DNA of 64,000 bases, taken from NCBI GenBank assembly GCA_003512955.1, contig DOTG01000013.1, forward strand, positions 18,980 to 82,979. Reading direction: 5' to 3'. This DNA comes from Marinilabiliales bacterium (GTDB lineage: Bacteria > Bacteroidota > Bacteroidia > Bacteroidales > SZUA-534). The position numbers and the translations under genes are program-made. The notes beneath the pieces were generated by a model. That model saw only the letters and a program-made list of their open reading frames with translations, had not been told where the DNA came from and did not search any database. Numbering within the stretch: position 1 is the stretch's first letter; each line of letters begins with the position of its first letter. Positions 54,610 to 62,793 of the stretch are shown here, piece by piece.

Positions 54610-54644
54610 CTAATTGTTAATTACTATTTGCTAATTGTTATAAG
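54610..54644. repeat. Seven-base-period repeat at the 3' end of the ABC permease gene
   Basis: Heptads CTAATTG, TTAATTA, CTATTTG, CTAATTG, TTATAAG follow in phase. The permease stop codon (TAG at 54631 on the minus strand) and its last residues lie within the tract, resembling the arrangement at 43627-43654. Confidence 0.55.
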
Positions 54645-55983
54645 TCAACCATTTCCATATTTCTTTCCAACTGGATTTTTTGCCATACATTAAAATTCCT
54701 GTCCGGTAAATCTTTGCGGCCATCCAGGTAACCAGCACAAAAGTGATGATTAAAATTACAGCCGAAAGGATGACCTGTGAATAAGGAATTCCGAAAGGAA
54801 CACGGGCCATCATTACTACCGGCGAGGTAAACGGTATCATCGAGAGCCAAAAAGCCAACGGGCTTTCCGGATTCTGAATGACATTGACCATGGCTATAAT
54901 AGCTATAATCATCGGTAACGTGACCGGTAACATGAACTGCTGGGTGTCGGCTTCGCTATCCACAGCGGAACCAATAGCCGCAAACATGGCTGCATACAGA
55001 AAATACCCTCCGAAAAAGAAAATGATAAAACTGATAATAATCGCTCCAAAGTTAACTCCCGAAAGGGCTCCCAGCATATCGGATATTTCAGTGTTCATTT
55101 CTTCTGTTGGGGCTTGGGTTTGCAGCGAACTTCCGGTTTCCATGAAAGTATCTACCTGAACCTGCTGTGGTTGGGTCATTTTAGCTACATCTGGCATTAA
55201 AACCGGGATGACCGTATAGTAAATTCCAATGGTCAAACCAATCCAGAGCGCAAATTGGGTAAGAGCCACCAAACCCACTCCCAGGATTTTACCCATCATC
55301 AATTCAAACGGTTTTACCGATGAAATAATTACCTCAATAATCCGGTTGGTTTTCTCCTCAATCACACCCCGCATGACCTGCGAACCGCTAAAGAAAATGG
55401 TAAAATAGATAAGGAACCCGGCCAGATAGCCAATGGCCATAAACAGATTGAAGTTGGTCTCCTTCTCCTCACCCGATTTTGAAAGCTTGACCGAGCGGAT
55501 GCTGATGTTTGTTTTTACAGCCTGCAGCACATTTTCATCGATGCCATAGGTTTTCAGTTTGTCGCGTTCCAACCGCTTTTCAATGGCATTGGAAATGTGC
55601 ATCTGTACCCCCAGGCTTGGCGATTTGTCGGAATACAAATGGACCGCATTGGGTGAACTGGCTACCACATGGCTAATGTAAACCAGCGCGTAATAATTGC
55701 TGTTATAAAAATTGCTTTTGTATTTTTCGATGTCGGCATCGGGCAAATATTCAAACTTGATGTATTTGCTTTCGGGGAATTCACCTAAAAACAGGTGTGA
55801 ACTATCGGCCACGGCAATCAGTTTTTCTTCGGTATCTTCCATTTGAGCCATCCAGGCGGGTGTGACCATCAATCCGGCAAAAAGGATGGGACCTACAATG
55901 CTCATGATTAAAAACGACTTTTTCCGCACCCGGGTATTGTATTCGCGGGCAATGATGGTAGCTATTTTGTTAAAACTTGTCAT
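54631..55983 (-). CDS. ABC transporter permease (NatB/ABC-2 type)
   Basis: 450 residues. One N-terminal membrane helix (KKSFLIMSIVGPILFAGLMV) is followed by a large extracytoplasmic domain (about 45-180) and five to six further helices (AIGYLAGFLIYFTIFFSGS, AIIISFIIFFFGGYFLYAAM and others). The architecture matches ABC-2 exporters partnered with the ATPase directly upstream (18 bp). NatB-type pumps export sodium, and others export peptides, antibiotics or signals, so the substrate is open. Confidence 0.92.
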   Translation of the reverse strand: MTSFNKIATIIAREYNTRVRKKSFLIMSIVGPILFAGLMVTPAWMAQMEDTEEKLIAVADSSHLFLGEFPESKYIKFEYLPDADIEKYKSNFYNSNYYALVYISHVVASSPNAVHLYSDKSPSLGVQMHISNAIEKRLERDKLKTYGIDENVLQAVKTNISIRSVKLSKSGEEKETNFNLFMAIGYLAGFLIYFTIFFSGSQVMRGVIEEKTNRIIEVIISSVKPFELMMGKILGVGLVALTQFALWIGLTIGIYYTVIPVLMPDVAKMTQPQQVQVDTFMETGSSLQTQAPTEEMNTEISDMLGALSGVNFGAIIISFIIFFFGGYFLYAAMFAAIGSAVDSEADTQQFMLPVTLPMIIAIIAMVNVIQNPESPLAFWLSMIPFTSPVVMMARVPFGIPYSQVILSAVILIITFVLVTWMAAKIYRTGILMYGKKSSWKEIWKWLTYNN

Positions 55984-56001
55984 GTCTATTTCTGTTAAAG
56001 G

Positions 56002-56919
56002 TTAATTGGCATTTTTTACTACTCTGATAAAGATGTCGTCCATGCTGGGAATAACTTCGCTGAACGAGGTAATCTTTACCTTCTGCATCATCAGGGTTAA
56101 AAATTCATTATTCTCAATCCCCGGGTTTAGCTCTGCTTTGAGGTAATGAACCTGGTGGTTCTCTTTGTGTTCGATGATTTCGGCCTTACCGTGGATGATT
56201 TGAGCCGCCTCGGTATAACTACCTTGATAGGTACACTCAAACTGAGCCGTTTTAAATTGCTGACGGATGGCTTCCACCGGACCGTCGAGGATTTTTTTCG
56301 ATTTGTTGATCAGGGCAATGTGGTCGCAGATTTCTTCCACCGATGACATGTTGTGGGTAGAAAAAATGATGGTGGAACCTTTTTCTTTCAATGTCAAAAT
56401 TTCCTGTTTCAGCAGGTTGGCATTGATGGGGTCGAACCCGCTGAAAGGTTCATCGAAGATGAGCAATTCCGGTTCATGCAGGATGGTGACAATGAACTGG
56501 ATTTTTTGCTGCATCCCTTTGGAAAGCTCCTCCACCTTTTTGTCCCACCATGCAAGGATTTCGAACTTCCCGAACCACCATTTCAGTTTTTTGATAGCGT
56601 CGGTCCTTGATAATCCCTTCAATTGAGCCAGGTAAATGGCCTGTTCGCCTACCTTCATTTTTTTGTATAGTCCCCGTTCTTCGGGCAAATAACCTATCTT
56701 ATATACATCTTCGCCTTTCAGGGGCTTCCCTTTAAACAGCAATTGCCCATTGTCGGGTGCGGTAATTTGATTGATGATACGGATTAAGGTGGTTTTTCCG
56801 GCGCCGTTTGGCCCCAATAACCCAAAAATCTTAGCCTCAGGTACATCCACCGAAACTTTGGTCAGTGCCTGATGGTCCGAAAATTGTTTGTCGATGTCAA
56901 TCGCTTGTAGTATGCTCAT
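56002..56919 (-). CDS. ABC transporter ATP-binding protein (NatA type)
   Basis: 305 residues: Walker A GPNGAGKTTLIRII, signature LSKGMQQKIQFIVTIL (S-K-G rather than SGG), Walker B LLIFDEPFSGFDP and the H-loop FSTHNMSS. The C-terminal extension after about residue 215 is a DUF4162-like domain. It powers the permease encoded next. No other component such as a membrane-fusion protein is near. Confidence 0.94.
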   Translation of the reverse strand: MSILQAIDIDKQFSDHQALTKVSVDVPEAKIFGLLGPNGAGKTTLIRIINQITAPDNGQLLFKGKPLKGEDVYKIGYLPEERGLYKKMKVGEQAIYLAQLKGLSRTDAIKKLKWWFGKFEILAWWDKKVEELSKGMQQKIQFIVTILHEPELLIFDEPFSGFDPINANLLKQEILTLKEKGSTIIFSTHNMSSVEEICDHIALINKSKKILDGPVEAIRQQFKTAQFECTYQGSYTEAAQIIHGKAEIIEHKENHQVHYLKAELNPGIENNEFLTLMMQKVKITSFSEVIPSMDDIFIRVVKNAN

Positions 56920-57030
56920 GGCAGTATCTTGTTAAAAATATAATCAATTGGTACAAAAAATCCATAAAGGTTACGAAAATAATAGAGAATTATTATAGTT
57001 TGACAGCAGATCGGACATTTTATTTTGTCT
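56920..57030. other. AT-rich spacer upstream of the ABC ATPase gene
   Basis: Left part of the 428-bp gap between the ABC ATPase and secDF. No coding frame or exact promoter box was found. The palindromic element at 57031-57118 and the secDF -7 box account for the rest. Confidence 0.4.
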
Positions 57031-57118
57031 TTTTTAACCACTAAGACACTTAGGACACAAGGAATACGCTACGGAAACTTCGTGGGCCTTTGTGTTCTTA
57101 GTGCCTGTGTGGTAAAAA
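57031..57118. repeat. Palindromic intergenic element with heptad-like arms
   Basis: Left arm AACCACTAAGACACTTAGGA (from 57036) and right arm AAGAACACAAAGGCCCACGA, reading back on the minus strand, form an imperfect inverted repeat of about 30 bp per arm. The centre contains GAAACTTCGTGGG. The arms have a seven-base rhythm (ACCACTA, AGACACT, TAGGACA, CAAGGAA). Related CACTAAGACAC-type palindromes are scattered in many bacterial genomes (from memory), probably as passive or REP-like repeats. Confidence 0.6.
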
Positions 57119-57279
57119 CAAACGTAAAAATCCCTTTTTTAAACCGTTTATAAATTGAAATTATAACAAAAAAAAGGTTGGACAAACCCAATTTTGTTCT
57201 CCTTACATAAACGAATGAAGTCATCTCCAGAAAATTCTATTCTAAAAAACAAAAACACGCCGCATTTAAAAAAAAACAA

Positions 57280-57287
57280 TATATTTG
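57280..57287 (+). promoter_or_regulatory. Possible -7 box of secDF
   Basis: TATATTTG fits TAnnTTTG and stands 60 bp before the secDF ATG. No TTG is found at the normal distance upstream, so the promoter is only half matched. Confidence 0.45.
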
Positions 57288-57347
57288 CGCGATTATCAAT
57301 TAGGATAATTTTTTACAGTATAAGAAAATCAATAAAATACTAAACAA

Positions 57348-60300
57348 ATGCAGAATAAAGGAGCTATTAGATTTGTTGCTATTATGTTTGCACTGGTATG
57401 TATTTACCAGTTATGGTTTACCGTAAAAACAGCACAAGTAGAGAAGAAGGCCAAAGAATATGCACAAGGTGATATTCCTAAAATGAATAATTACCTTGAT
57501 TCCGTGTCTTCAAAACCCGTTTACAATTTATTTTGGATCAAACAATTTACCTATCGCGAAGTAAAAGAACGTGAAATCAACCTGGGTCTTGACCTTAAAG
57601 GGGGGATGAACGTGATTCTGGAAGTATCGGTAGTGGATGTGATCCGTTCCTTATCGAACTATAGTACCGACACCACATTTAACCGGGCTCTTGCTTTGGC
57701 CAAACAACGCCAGATAAAGGAAGGCCAGGAAAATTTCGTGAATATTTTCGGGCAAGCTTTTAAGGAAGTGGATCCGAACGGGAAATTGGCCGCCATTTTC
57801 AACACCATCGAGCTTAAAGATAAAGTCAGTTTTGCATCAACCAACGAAGAGGTGCTGGAAGTATTACGTGTGGAAGCTGAGTCTGCTATCAGCAACTCGT
57901 TTAATATTCTGCGCAACCGTATCGATAAATTCGGTGTAACCCAGCCAAACATCCAGCGTTTAGGTAACTCCGGACGTATTTTGGTGGAACTGCCCGGGGT
58001 TAAAGATCCCGAGCGGGTACGTAAGCTCCTACAGGGAACTGCCAACCTGGAGTTCTGGGAAACCTACGAGAATGCCGAAGTCATCAACTACCTGTATGCT
58101 GCCAACCAAAAGATTAAAGAAATTAACGATGCCAAAGCCGTTTTAACAGCCGCACCAGTTGCCGGGCAACCCGTAGTACAAACAGATACTGTTGCAAAAA
58201 AACCTGCCGACGATGGGCTTTCGTTAATTGAACAGTTAGAAAAAGATACTACAGCTACCGATACCGCCGTGGGAAAAGACATGGTGAAAGATTTCCCATT
58301 GTTCTCGGTGCTTCAGCCCCGCTTTTCGCGCGATCAGAAGCCACTCCAGGGTGCCGCCATTGGGATTTCCCATTTTAAAGATACCGCTCAAGTGAACACA
58401 CTTTTGAACCAACCCCAGGTAAAATCATTGTTCCCAAGAAACATGAAACTATTATGGGGAGTAAAATCGGTTGATAAAGATGAACAATATTATGAACTGT
58501 ATGCCATTAAAGTAACCAGCCGTGATGGCCGTGCTGCTTTGGAAGGCGATGTCATCACTAACGCGCACAAGGAATATGCCCAGGGCCGGGGCGATGCCGA
58601 AGTTTCCATGAGCATGAATGCCGAAGGTGCCAAAGTGTGGGCCCGTTTGACTGGTAACAACGTGGGACGTGCCATTGCCATTGTTCTTGACGATTATGTG
58701 TATTCTGCCCCAAATGTTAACCAGGAAATTAAAGGAGGGCGTTCCTCAATTACCGGTGGTTTTACCGTTGAAGAGGCCGAAGACTTGGCCAACATCCTGA
58801 AATCGGGTAAGATGCCAGCCCCTGCACGTATTGAACAGGAAACCATTGTTGGCCCATCGCTGGGTAAAGAGGCCATCAATAAAGGGATGTGGTCTTTTGT
58901 AATTGCCTTTGTTGCCGTAATTCTTTTCATGGTTTTCTATTATTCGAAAGCCGGTTGGTCTGCCAACTTAGCCTTGTTTGTGAACGTGTTCTTCATCATG
59001 GGGGTATTGGCATCTCTGGGAGCCGTATTAACCCTGCCCGGCATTGCCGGTATTGTGCTTACCCTGGGTATGGCGGTGGATGCCAACGTGCTTATCAACG
59101 AACGGGTCCGTGAGGAACTGGCTGCCGGTAAGGGCATCAAACAGGCCATTAAAGATGGTTACAGTAATGCCTATTCTGCTATTATCGACTCCAATGTTAC
59201 TACGTTATTAACTGCCATTATTCTTGGTTACTTCGGTAAAGGCCCAATTCATGGTTTTGCCGTTACCTTAGGTATTGGTATCTTATCATCGTTGTTCTCA
59301 GCTATCTTTATCACCCGTCTGATTTTTGAACGCCAACTGGCAAAAAATAAAGTACCTGTATTCGCCACCAAGTTTACCGAAAATGCCTTCAAAAACATCA
59401 ATTTTAACTGGTTGGGGAATCGTAAATATTTCTACATTTTCTCCTCTTTAATGATTGTCGTAAGTATTGGTTCCATTGTTACCAGAGGATTTAACCAAAG
59501 CGTTGACTTTACCGGGGGACGGACTTATGTAATCCGCTTTGCCCAGCCGGTAAATACAACCGATATCCAACGCACCTTAAGTGCCGAGTTTGGTGAATCA
59601 CCCGAAGTGAAAACTTTCGGTGAAAACAATCAAATAAAAATCACCACACAATACCTGATTAAGGAAGAAAATGCTCCTGCCAAAGATGTTGAGCTTGCCA
59701 AAACACTTTTGAATGGTCAGGAACCGCTTGTTGACGATGTGGTTGAAGCCAAACTTTATTCTGCTTTAAAGGGTAAATACCTTCCTGAAGGAACATCATT
59801 CAAACAGTTCTCTGAAAATTACCGGATGAGTTCTGAAAAAGTGGGGCCAACCATTGCCAGCGACATTAAAACTTCAGCAGTCCTGTCGGTCATCTTTGCC
59901 TTGATGGTCATCTTCCTCTACATTGTTATCAGGTTCCGTACATGGCAGTTTGGACTAGGGGCTATTGCTTCATTAGCCCACGACGTCATCTTTATTCTTG
60001 GTGTATATTCCCTGTTTAAAGATGTCATGCCTTTCTCCATGTCAATCGACCAGGCATTTATAGCATCCATACTAACAGTAGTTGGTTATTCAATCAACGA
60101 CACGGTGGTTGTTTATGACCGTATCCGCGAATTCTTTGGGTTGCACCCTAAATGGACAAGTTTCCAAACCATCAATGCCGCCATGAACAGCACCTTAAGC
60201 CGTACCATGATTACTGCCGGTACTACTTTATTGGTTCTTTTGGTAATGTTTATTTTTGGTGGTGAGGTTATCCGGGGATTTATCTTTGCCATGTTGATTG

Positions 60301-60386
60301 GTATCTTTGTGGGTACCTACTCATCAGTAGCGGTTGCTTCTACGGTAATGTTTGATACGCTTAAAAAGGCACAAAAAAATCAATAG
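57348..60386 (+). CDS. secDF: Fused protein translocase subunits SecD and SecF
   Basis: 1012 residues in one chain. The SecD half starts with a helix and INLGLDLKGGMNVILEVSV, has the large periplasmic P1 domain (FNILRNRIDKFGVTQPNIQR, AEVSMSMNAEGAKVWARLTG), then helices with GMAVDANVLINERVREEL. The SecF half has VDFTGGRTYVIRF and YSINDTVVVYDRIREFFG. It uses the proton gradient to pull preproteins out of SecYEG. SecD and SecF are split in many bacteria, and fusion is usual in Bacteroidota. The SecY partner is at 16258. Confidence 0.98.
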   Translation: MQNKGAIRFVAIMFALVCIYQLWFTVKTAQVEKKAKEYAQGDIPKMNNYLDSVSSKPVYNLFWIKQFTYREVKEREINLGLDLKGGMNVILEVSVVDVIRSLSNYSTDTTFNRALALAKQRQIKEGQENFVNIFGQAFKEVDPNGKLAAIFNTIELKDKVSFASTNEEVLEVLRVEAESAISNSFNILRNRIDKFGVTQPNIQRLGNSGRILVELPGVKDPERVRKLLQGTANLEFWETYENAEVINYLYAANQKIKEINDAKAVLTAAPVAGQPVVQTDTVAKKPADDGLSLIEQLEKDTTATDTAVGKDMVKDFPLFSVLQPRFSRDQKPLQGAAIGISHFKDTAQVNTLLNQPQVKSLFPRNMKLLWGVKSVDKDEQYYELYAIKVTSRDGRAALEGDVITNAHKEYAQGRGDAEVSMSMNAEGAKVWARLTGNNVGRAIAIVLDDYVYSAPNVNQEIKGGRSSITGGFTVEEAEDLANILKSGKMPAPARIEQETIVGPSLGKEAINKGMWSFVIAFVAVILFMVFYYSKAGWSANLALFVNVFFIMGVLASLGAVLTLPGIAGIVLTLGMAVDANVLINERVREELAAGKGIKQAIKDGYSNAYSAIIDSNVTTLLTAIILGYFGKGPIHGFAVTLGIGILSSLFSAIFITRLIFERQLAKNKVPVFATKFTENAFKNINFNWLGNRKYFYIFSSLMIVVSIGSIVTRGFNQSVDFTGGRTYVIRFAQPVNTTDIQRTLSAEFGESPEVKTFGENNQIKITTQYLIKEENAPAKDVELAKTLLNGQEPLVDDVVEAKLYSALKGKYLPEGTSFKQFSENYRMSSEKVGPTIASDIKTSAVLSVIFALMVIFLYIVIRFRTWQFGLGAIASLAHDVIFILGVYSLFKDVMPFSMSIDQAFIASILTVVGYSINDTVVVYDRIREFFGLHPKWTSFQTINAAMNSTLSRTMITAGTTLLVLLVMFIFGGEVIRGFIFAMLIGIFVGTYSSVAVASTVMFDTLKKAQKNQ

Positions 60387-60408
60387 ACTTAGTTCGTAAT
60401 CTGACAGG

Positions 60409-60438
60409 CAGCCCGGCAAAAAACCGGGCTGTTTTTTT
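60409..60438 (+). terminator. Terminator after secDF
   Basis: CAGCCCGG (60409-60416) and CCGGGCTG (60424-60431) form a perfect 8-bp GC stem with an A-rich loop, followed by seven T, 22 bp after the stop. Confidence 0.95.
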
Positions 60439-60495
60439 ATTCCCGTTTCGATGTATTGATGCTTACACCTATAGGTGGCAATACGGTTAATTTTC

Positions 60496-60503
60496 TATAT
60501 TTG
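60496..60503 (+). promoter_or_regulatory. Possible -7 box of the LolD-like gene
   Basis: TATATTTG lies 19 bp before the ATG at 60523. It supports this ATG over the GTG at 60475, which would put the box inside the coding region. No clear -33 TTG is present. Confidence 0.45.
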
Positions 60504-60522
60504 CTCTCAAAACAGACCTACA

Positions 60523-61176
60523 ATGATACAAATTGAAAACATCCATAAAAATTACGGTACGGTTGAAGTATTGAAAGGTATCGACCTGACCATTACGAAA
60601 GCTGAAATTGTAGCCATTGTAGGAAAAAGCGGTGCAGGTAAAACCACCCTGCTGCAAATCATCGGGACCCTGCTCAATGCCGACCGGGGAACCATTACCA
60701 TCAACGGAACCGAAGTGAGCCGCCTGCGCGAAAAAGCACTGTCGAAATTCCGGAACCAAAACCTGGGGTTTGTCTTTCAGAACCACCAACTGCTGCCCGA
60801 ATTTACAGCCATGGAAAATGTGATGATCCCGGCTTTGATTGCCAGCCAGAACCGGAAGGCTACCGAACAAAAGGCCAGGGAAATCCTCGACTTTTTAAGC
60901 CTGGGGCACCGCCTGGGCCACAAACCCAAAGAACTGTCGGGAGGTGAGCAGCAGCGGGTAGCCGTGGCACGGGCGTTAATCAACAGCCCCGAAGTCATCC
61001 TTGCCGACGAACCTTCGGGCAACCTCGATACCCAAAACAAAGAAGAGCTGCACCAGCTATTTTTTGCCCTGCGCGATAAATTCCAGCAAACCTTTGTGAT
61101 TGTAACCCACGACATGGCCCTGGCCAAAATGAGCGACCGCACCGTTACCATGCAGGACGGGAAGATTGTAGGCTAG
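60523..61176 (+). CDS. ABC transporter ATP-binding protein (LolD/MacB-like)
   Basis: 217 residues from the ATG at 60523 (MIQIENIHKNYG); a GTG at 60475 keeps the frame open but is unlikely. Walker A GKSGAGKTT (34-42), Q-loop FVFQNHQLLPEFTAMENVMI, signature LSGGEQQRVAVARAL, Walker B VILADEPSGNLD and switch VTHDM are all intact. LolD-type ATPases work with FtsX-like permeases in lipoprotein release from the inner membrane, or in MacB-like export. No permease is adjacent, so its partner lies elsewhere. Confidence 0.9.
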   Translation: MIQIENIHKNYGTVEVLKGIDLTITKAEIVAIVGKSGAGKTTLLQIIGTLLNADRGTITINGTEVSRLREKALSKFRNQNLGFVFQNHQLLPEFTAMENVMIPALIASQNRKATEQKAREILDFLSLGHRLGHKPKELSGGEQQRVAVARALINSPEVILADEPSGNLDTQNKEELHQLFFALRDKFQQTFVIVTHDMALAKMSDRTVTMQDGKIVG

Positions 61177-61188
61177 ATGATGGCTAAA

Positions 61189-61223
61189 AGTATCAAGCTG
61201 TCAGTATCAAGATACCTGATACC
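61189..61223. repeat. Seven-base-period repeat after the LolD-like gene
   Basis: Heptads AGTATCA, AGCTGTC, AGTATCA, AGATACC, TGATACC follow in phase, beginning 13 bp after the stop codon. It is the third such tract in the window placed at a gene's 3' end. Confidence 0.5.
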
Positions 61224-61275
61224 CGAACGAAACACAGGGTATTTTCGACCTGGAAATCTATAAGTTGCACCTATT

Positions 61276-62535
61276 TTATTCCTTAATTGGATTGGCTGCA
61301 TTTACATGTTCTGATCCTCTTTTCTCCCTGAAAATTACTTGATACACTTTACCCACAAAAGTATTCTTAATCAAAGGTATCAGAACCGAGGTGGCCAATA
61401 TGCTGATAAGTACCACATAATAGGTTATAGCCCTGATTTGCTCCCCCTGCTCAATACCATATTGCAAAGGGAGTCCGGCCAATACAGCAGCAGCAAGGCC
61501 TTTGGGGACCATCACGGAAATCATGGCTTTATCGTTCCACGGAAAATTTTCCCGGATTAAGAACCGGGTAGTCACCAAACGGGCTAAATAAATCAAACCA
61601 ACCACGAGAGCTGCCACCCAAATGCTGTTCCAATTGTGAAAAGGAATGGAAAGTCCCAGATAGATGAAAAAGTAAAGCTTTAGAAGGAAAACAATCTCAC
61701 GGTACAGGCTTTTCTCCACCTCGGTAATGATGCCAAACGGCAACCGGGTAGAATTCACCATGGGAATACTTATTTTGTCGTAATTTCCCAATATAATTCC
61801 AAAAGCCAGAGAGGCAATAGCACCGCTAAATCCAAAATATTCGGCCAAACCATATACCACAAACATAAACGCAAAAGTGGTAAACTGGGTATTGGGAAAC
61901 TGACGCACCCATTTGAGTAATCGCAACCACACGTATGCACTGATAATTCCTATTACGGATGCCAGAACCAGTGAAGAAATCAACCCTCCAACAATTTTAC
62001 CGGGTTCTACTTCCCCGGTTTGATACCCGTTTAAAAACCCAATGACAAAAACAATACACAAAACATCCGTTAAAGCTGATTCCAAAATAAGAATGGTTGA
62101 AGGTTTGTCCCCCATTTTTAAAGCACTTACCAGGGGAAGCACCACCGCCGAGGAGGTCCCTCCCAAAATAAACCCGGTAATAAGCGAGACCATAACTGGG
62201 AAATGTAACACGGAATACAGCACGGTTGCTACAATTAAGGCAGTAATTGCAAAGAATAGCAAGGTGAGGATTGACGAGGTTTTCATTGAGTGCGAGATAG
62301 AGGAAAGCTCCAGGCTCAATCCCCCTTCAAAAAGGATGACAATAAGGGCAATGCTGGTAAACACGTTCCCTACCATTCCGAAATTTTCAGGAGTAGCCCA
62401 ATGGAATACCGGCCCTATCACCATACCAATGAGAATAAGTACCAACACATCGGGAATCATGGTGCGTTGAAAAAAATGGGACAGATAGTGCCCCAGAAAG
62501 TACAACAGCCCAATAACGATAATTACAACATCCAT
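61276..62535 (-). CDS. CPA1-family cation:proton antiporter (NhaP-like)
   Basis: 419 residues from the ATG at 62535 (MDVVIIVIGLLYFLGHYLSH). The ATG at 62571 adds a 12-residue hydrophilic leader (MYYFSCPYKKTE), so the inner one is preferred. About twelve helices are visible, with the family stretches ALIVILFEGGLSLELSSI, GFILGGTSSAVVLPLVSALK and ILESALTDVLCIVFVIGFL (Asp in helix 5-6 region). It should exchange Na+ or K+ for protons and help pH or salt balance. It is a single gene, upstream of the CRISPR array's terminator. Confidence 0.9.
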   Translation of the reverse strand: MDVVIIVIGLLYFLGHYLSHFFQRTMIPDVLVLILIGMVIGPVFHWATPENFGMVGNVFTSIALIVILFEGGLSLELSSISHSMKTSSILTLLFFAITALIVATVLYSVLHFPVMVSLITGFILGGTSSAVVLPLVSALKMGDKPSTILILESALTDVLCIVFVIGFLNGYQTGEVEPGKIVGGLISSLVLASVIGIISAYVWLRLLKWVRQFPNTQFTTFAFMFVVYGLAEYFGFSGAIASLAFGIILGNYDKISIPMVNSTRLPFGIITEVEKSLYREIVFLLKLYFFIYLGLSIPFHNWNSIWVAALVVGLIYLARLVTTRFLIRENFPWNDKAMISVMVPKGLAAAVLAGLPLQYGIEQGEQIRAITYYVVLISILATSVLIPLIKNTFVGKVYQVIFREKRGSEHVNAANPIKE

Positions 62536-62687
62536 TTCAGTTTTTTTATATGGACAACTAAAATAATACATTTTAGGGAAATGGTAAGAGCAAAAGCAGA
62601 GGGAATTTATTTTGACAAACTACTGTGGATCAAATCCAGGGCACCTTATGTATCAGTGCGCCGCTAAGTATATGTGATGAAATAGAA

Positions 62688-62716
62688 TTAAAAAATCCGG
62701 CCAGCGACCGGATTTT
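62688..62716 (-). terminator. Minus-strand terminator beyond the left end of the CRISPR array
   Basis: AAAATCCGG and CCGGATTTT (nine-base arms, 7-nt loop) followed by T on the minus strand form a Rho-independent terminator. It lies about 80 bp past the outermost repeat, well placed to end leftward array transcripts. Confidence 0.85.
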
Positions 62717-62720
62717 GTTC

Positions 62721-62730
62721 GATAAACAAC
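62721..62730. repeat. 10-bp inverted copy of the repeat end, beside the terminator
   Basis: GATAAACAAC on the plus strand is the exact reverse complement of the first ten bases of each repeat (GTTGTTTATC). In a leftward transcript it could pair with the end of the outermost repeat (62794-62803). A shorter 7-base GATAAAC recurs at about 62755. Confidence 0.5.
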
Positions 62731-62793
62731 CTGATTTTTTTATTGAAAATTACCGATAAACCCTTGATAATACTGGCACCTTGCCCAGATATG

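Noticed and set aside
62572..62793. A tracrRNA next to the CRISPR array
   Set aside because: No stretch resembling the anti-repeat of the 5' half of the crRNA repeat (GAAAGCAAATCACAAC-like) lies outside the array; only a 10-nt copy of the other end is present.
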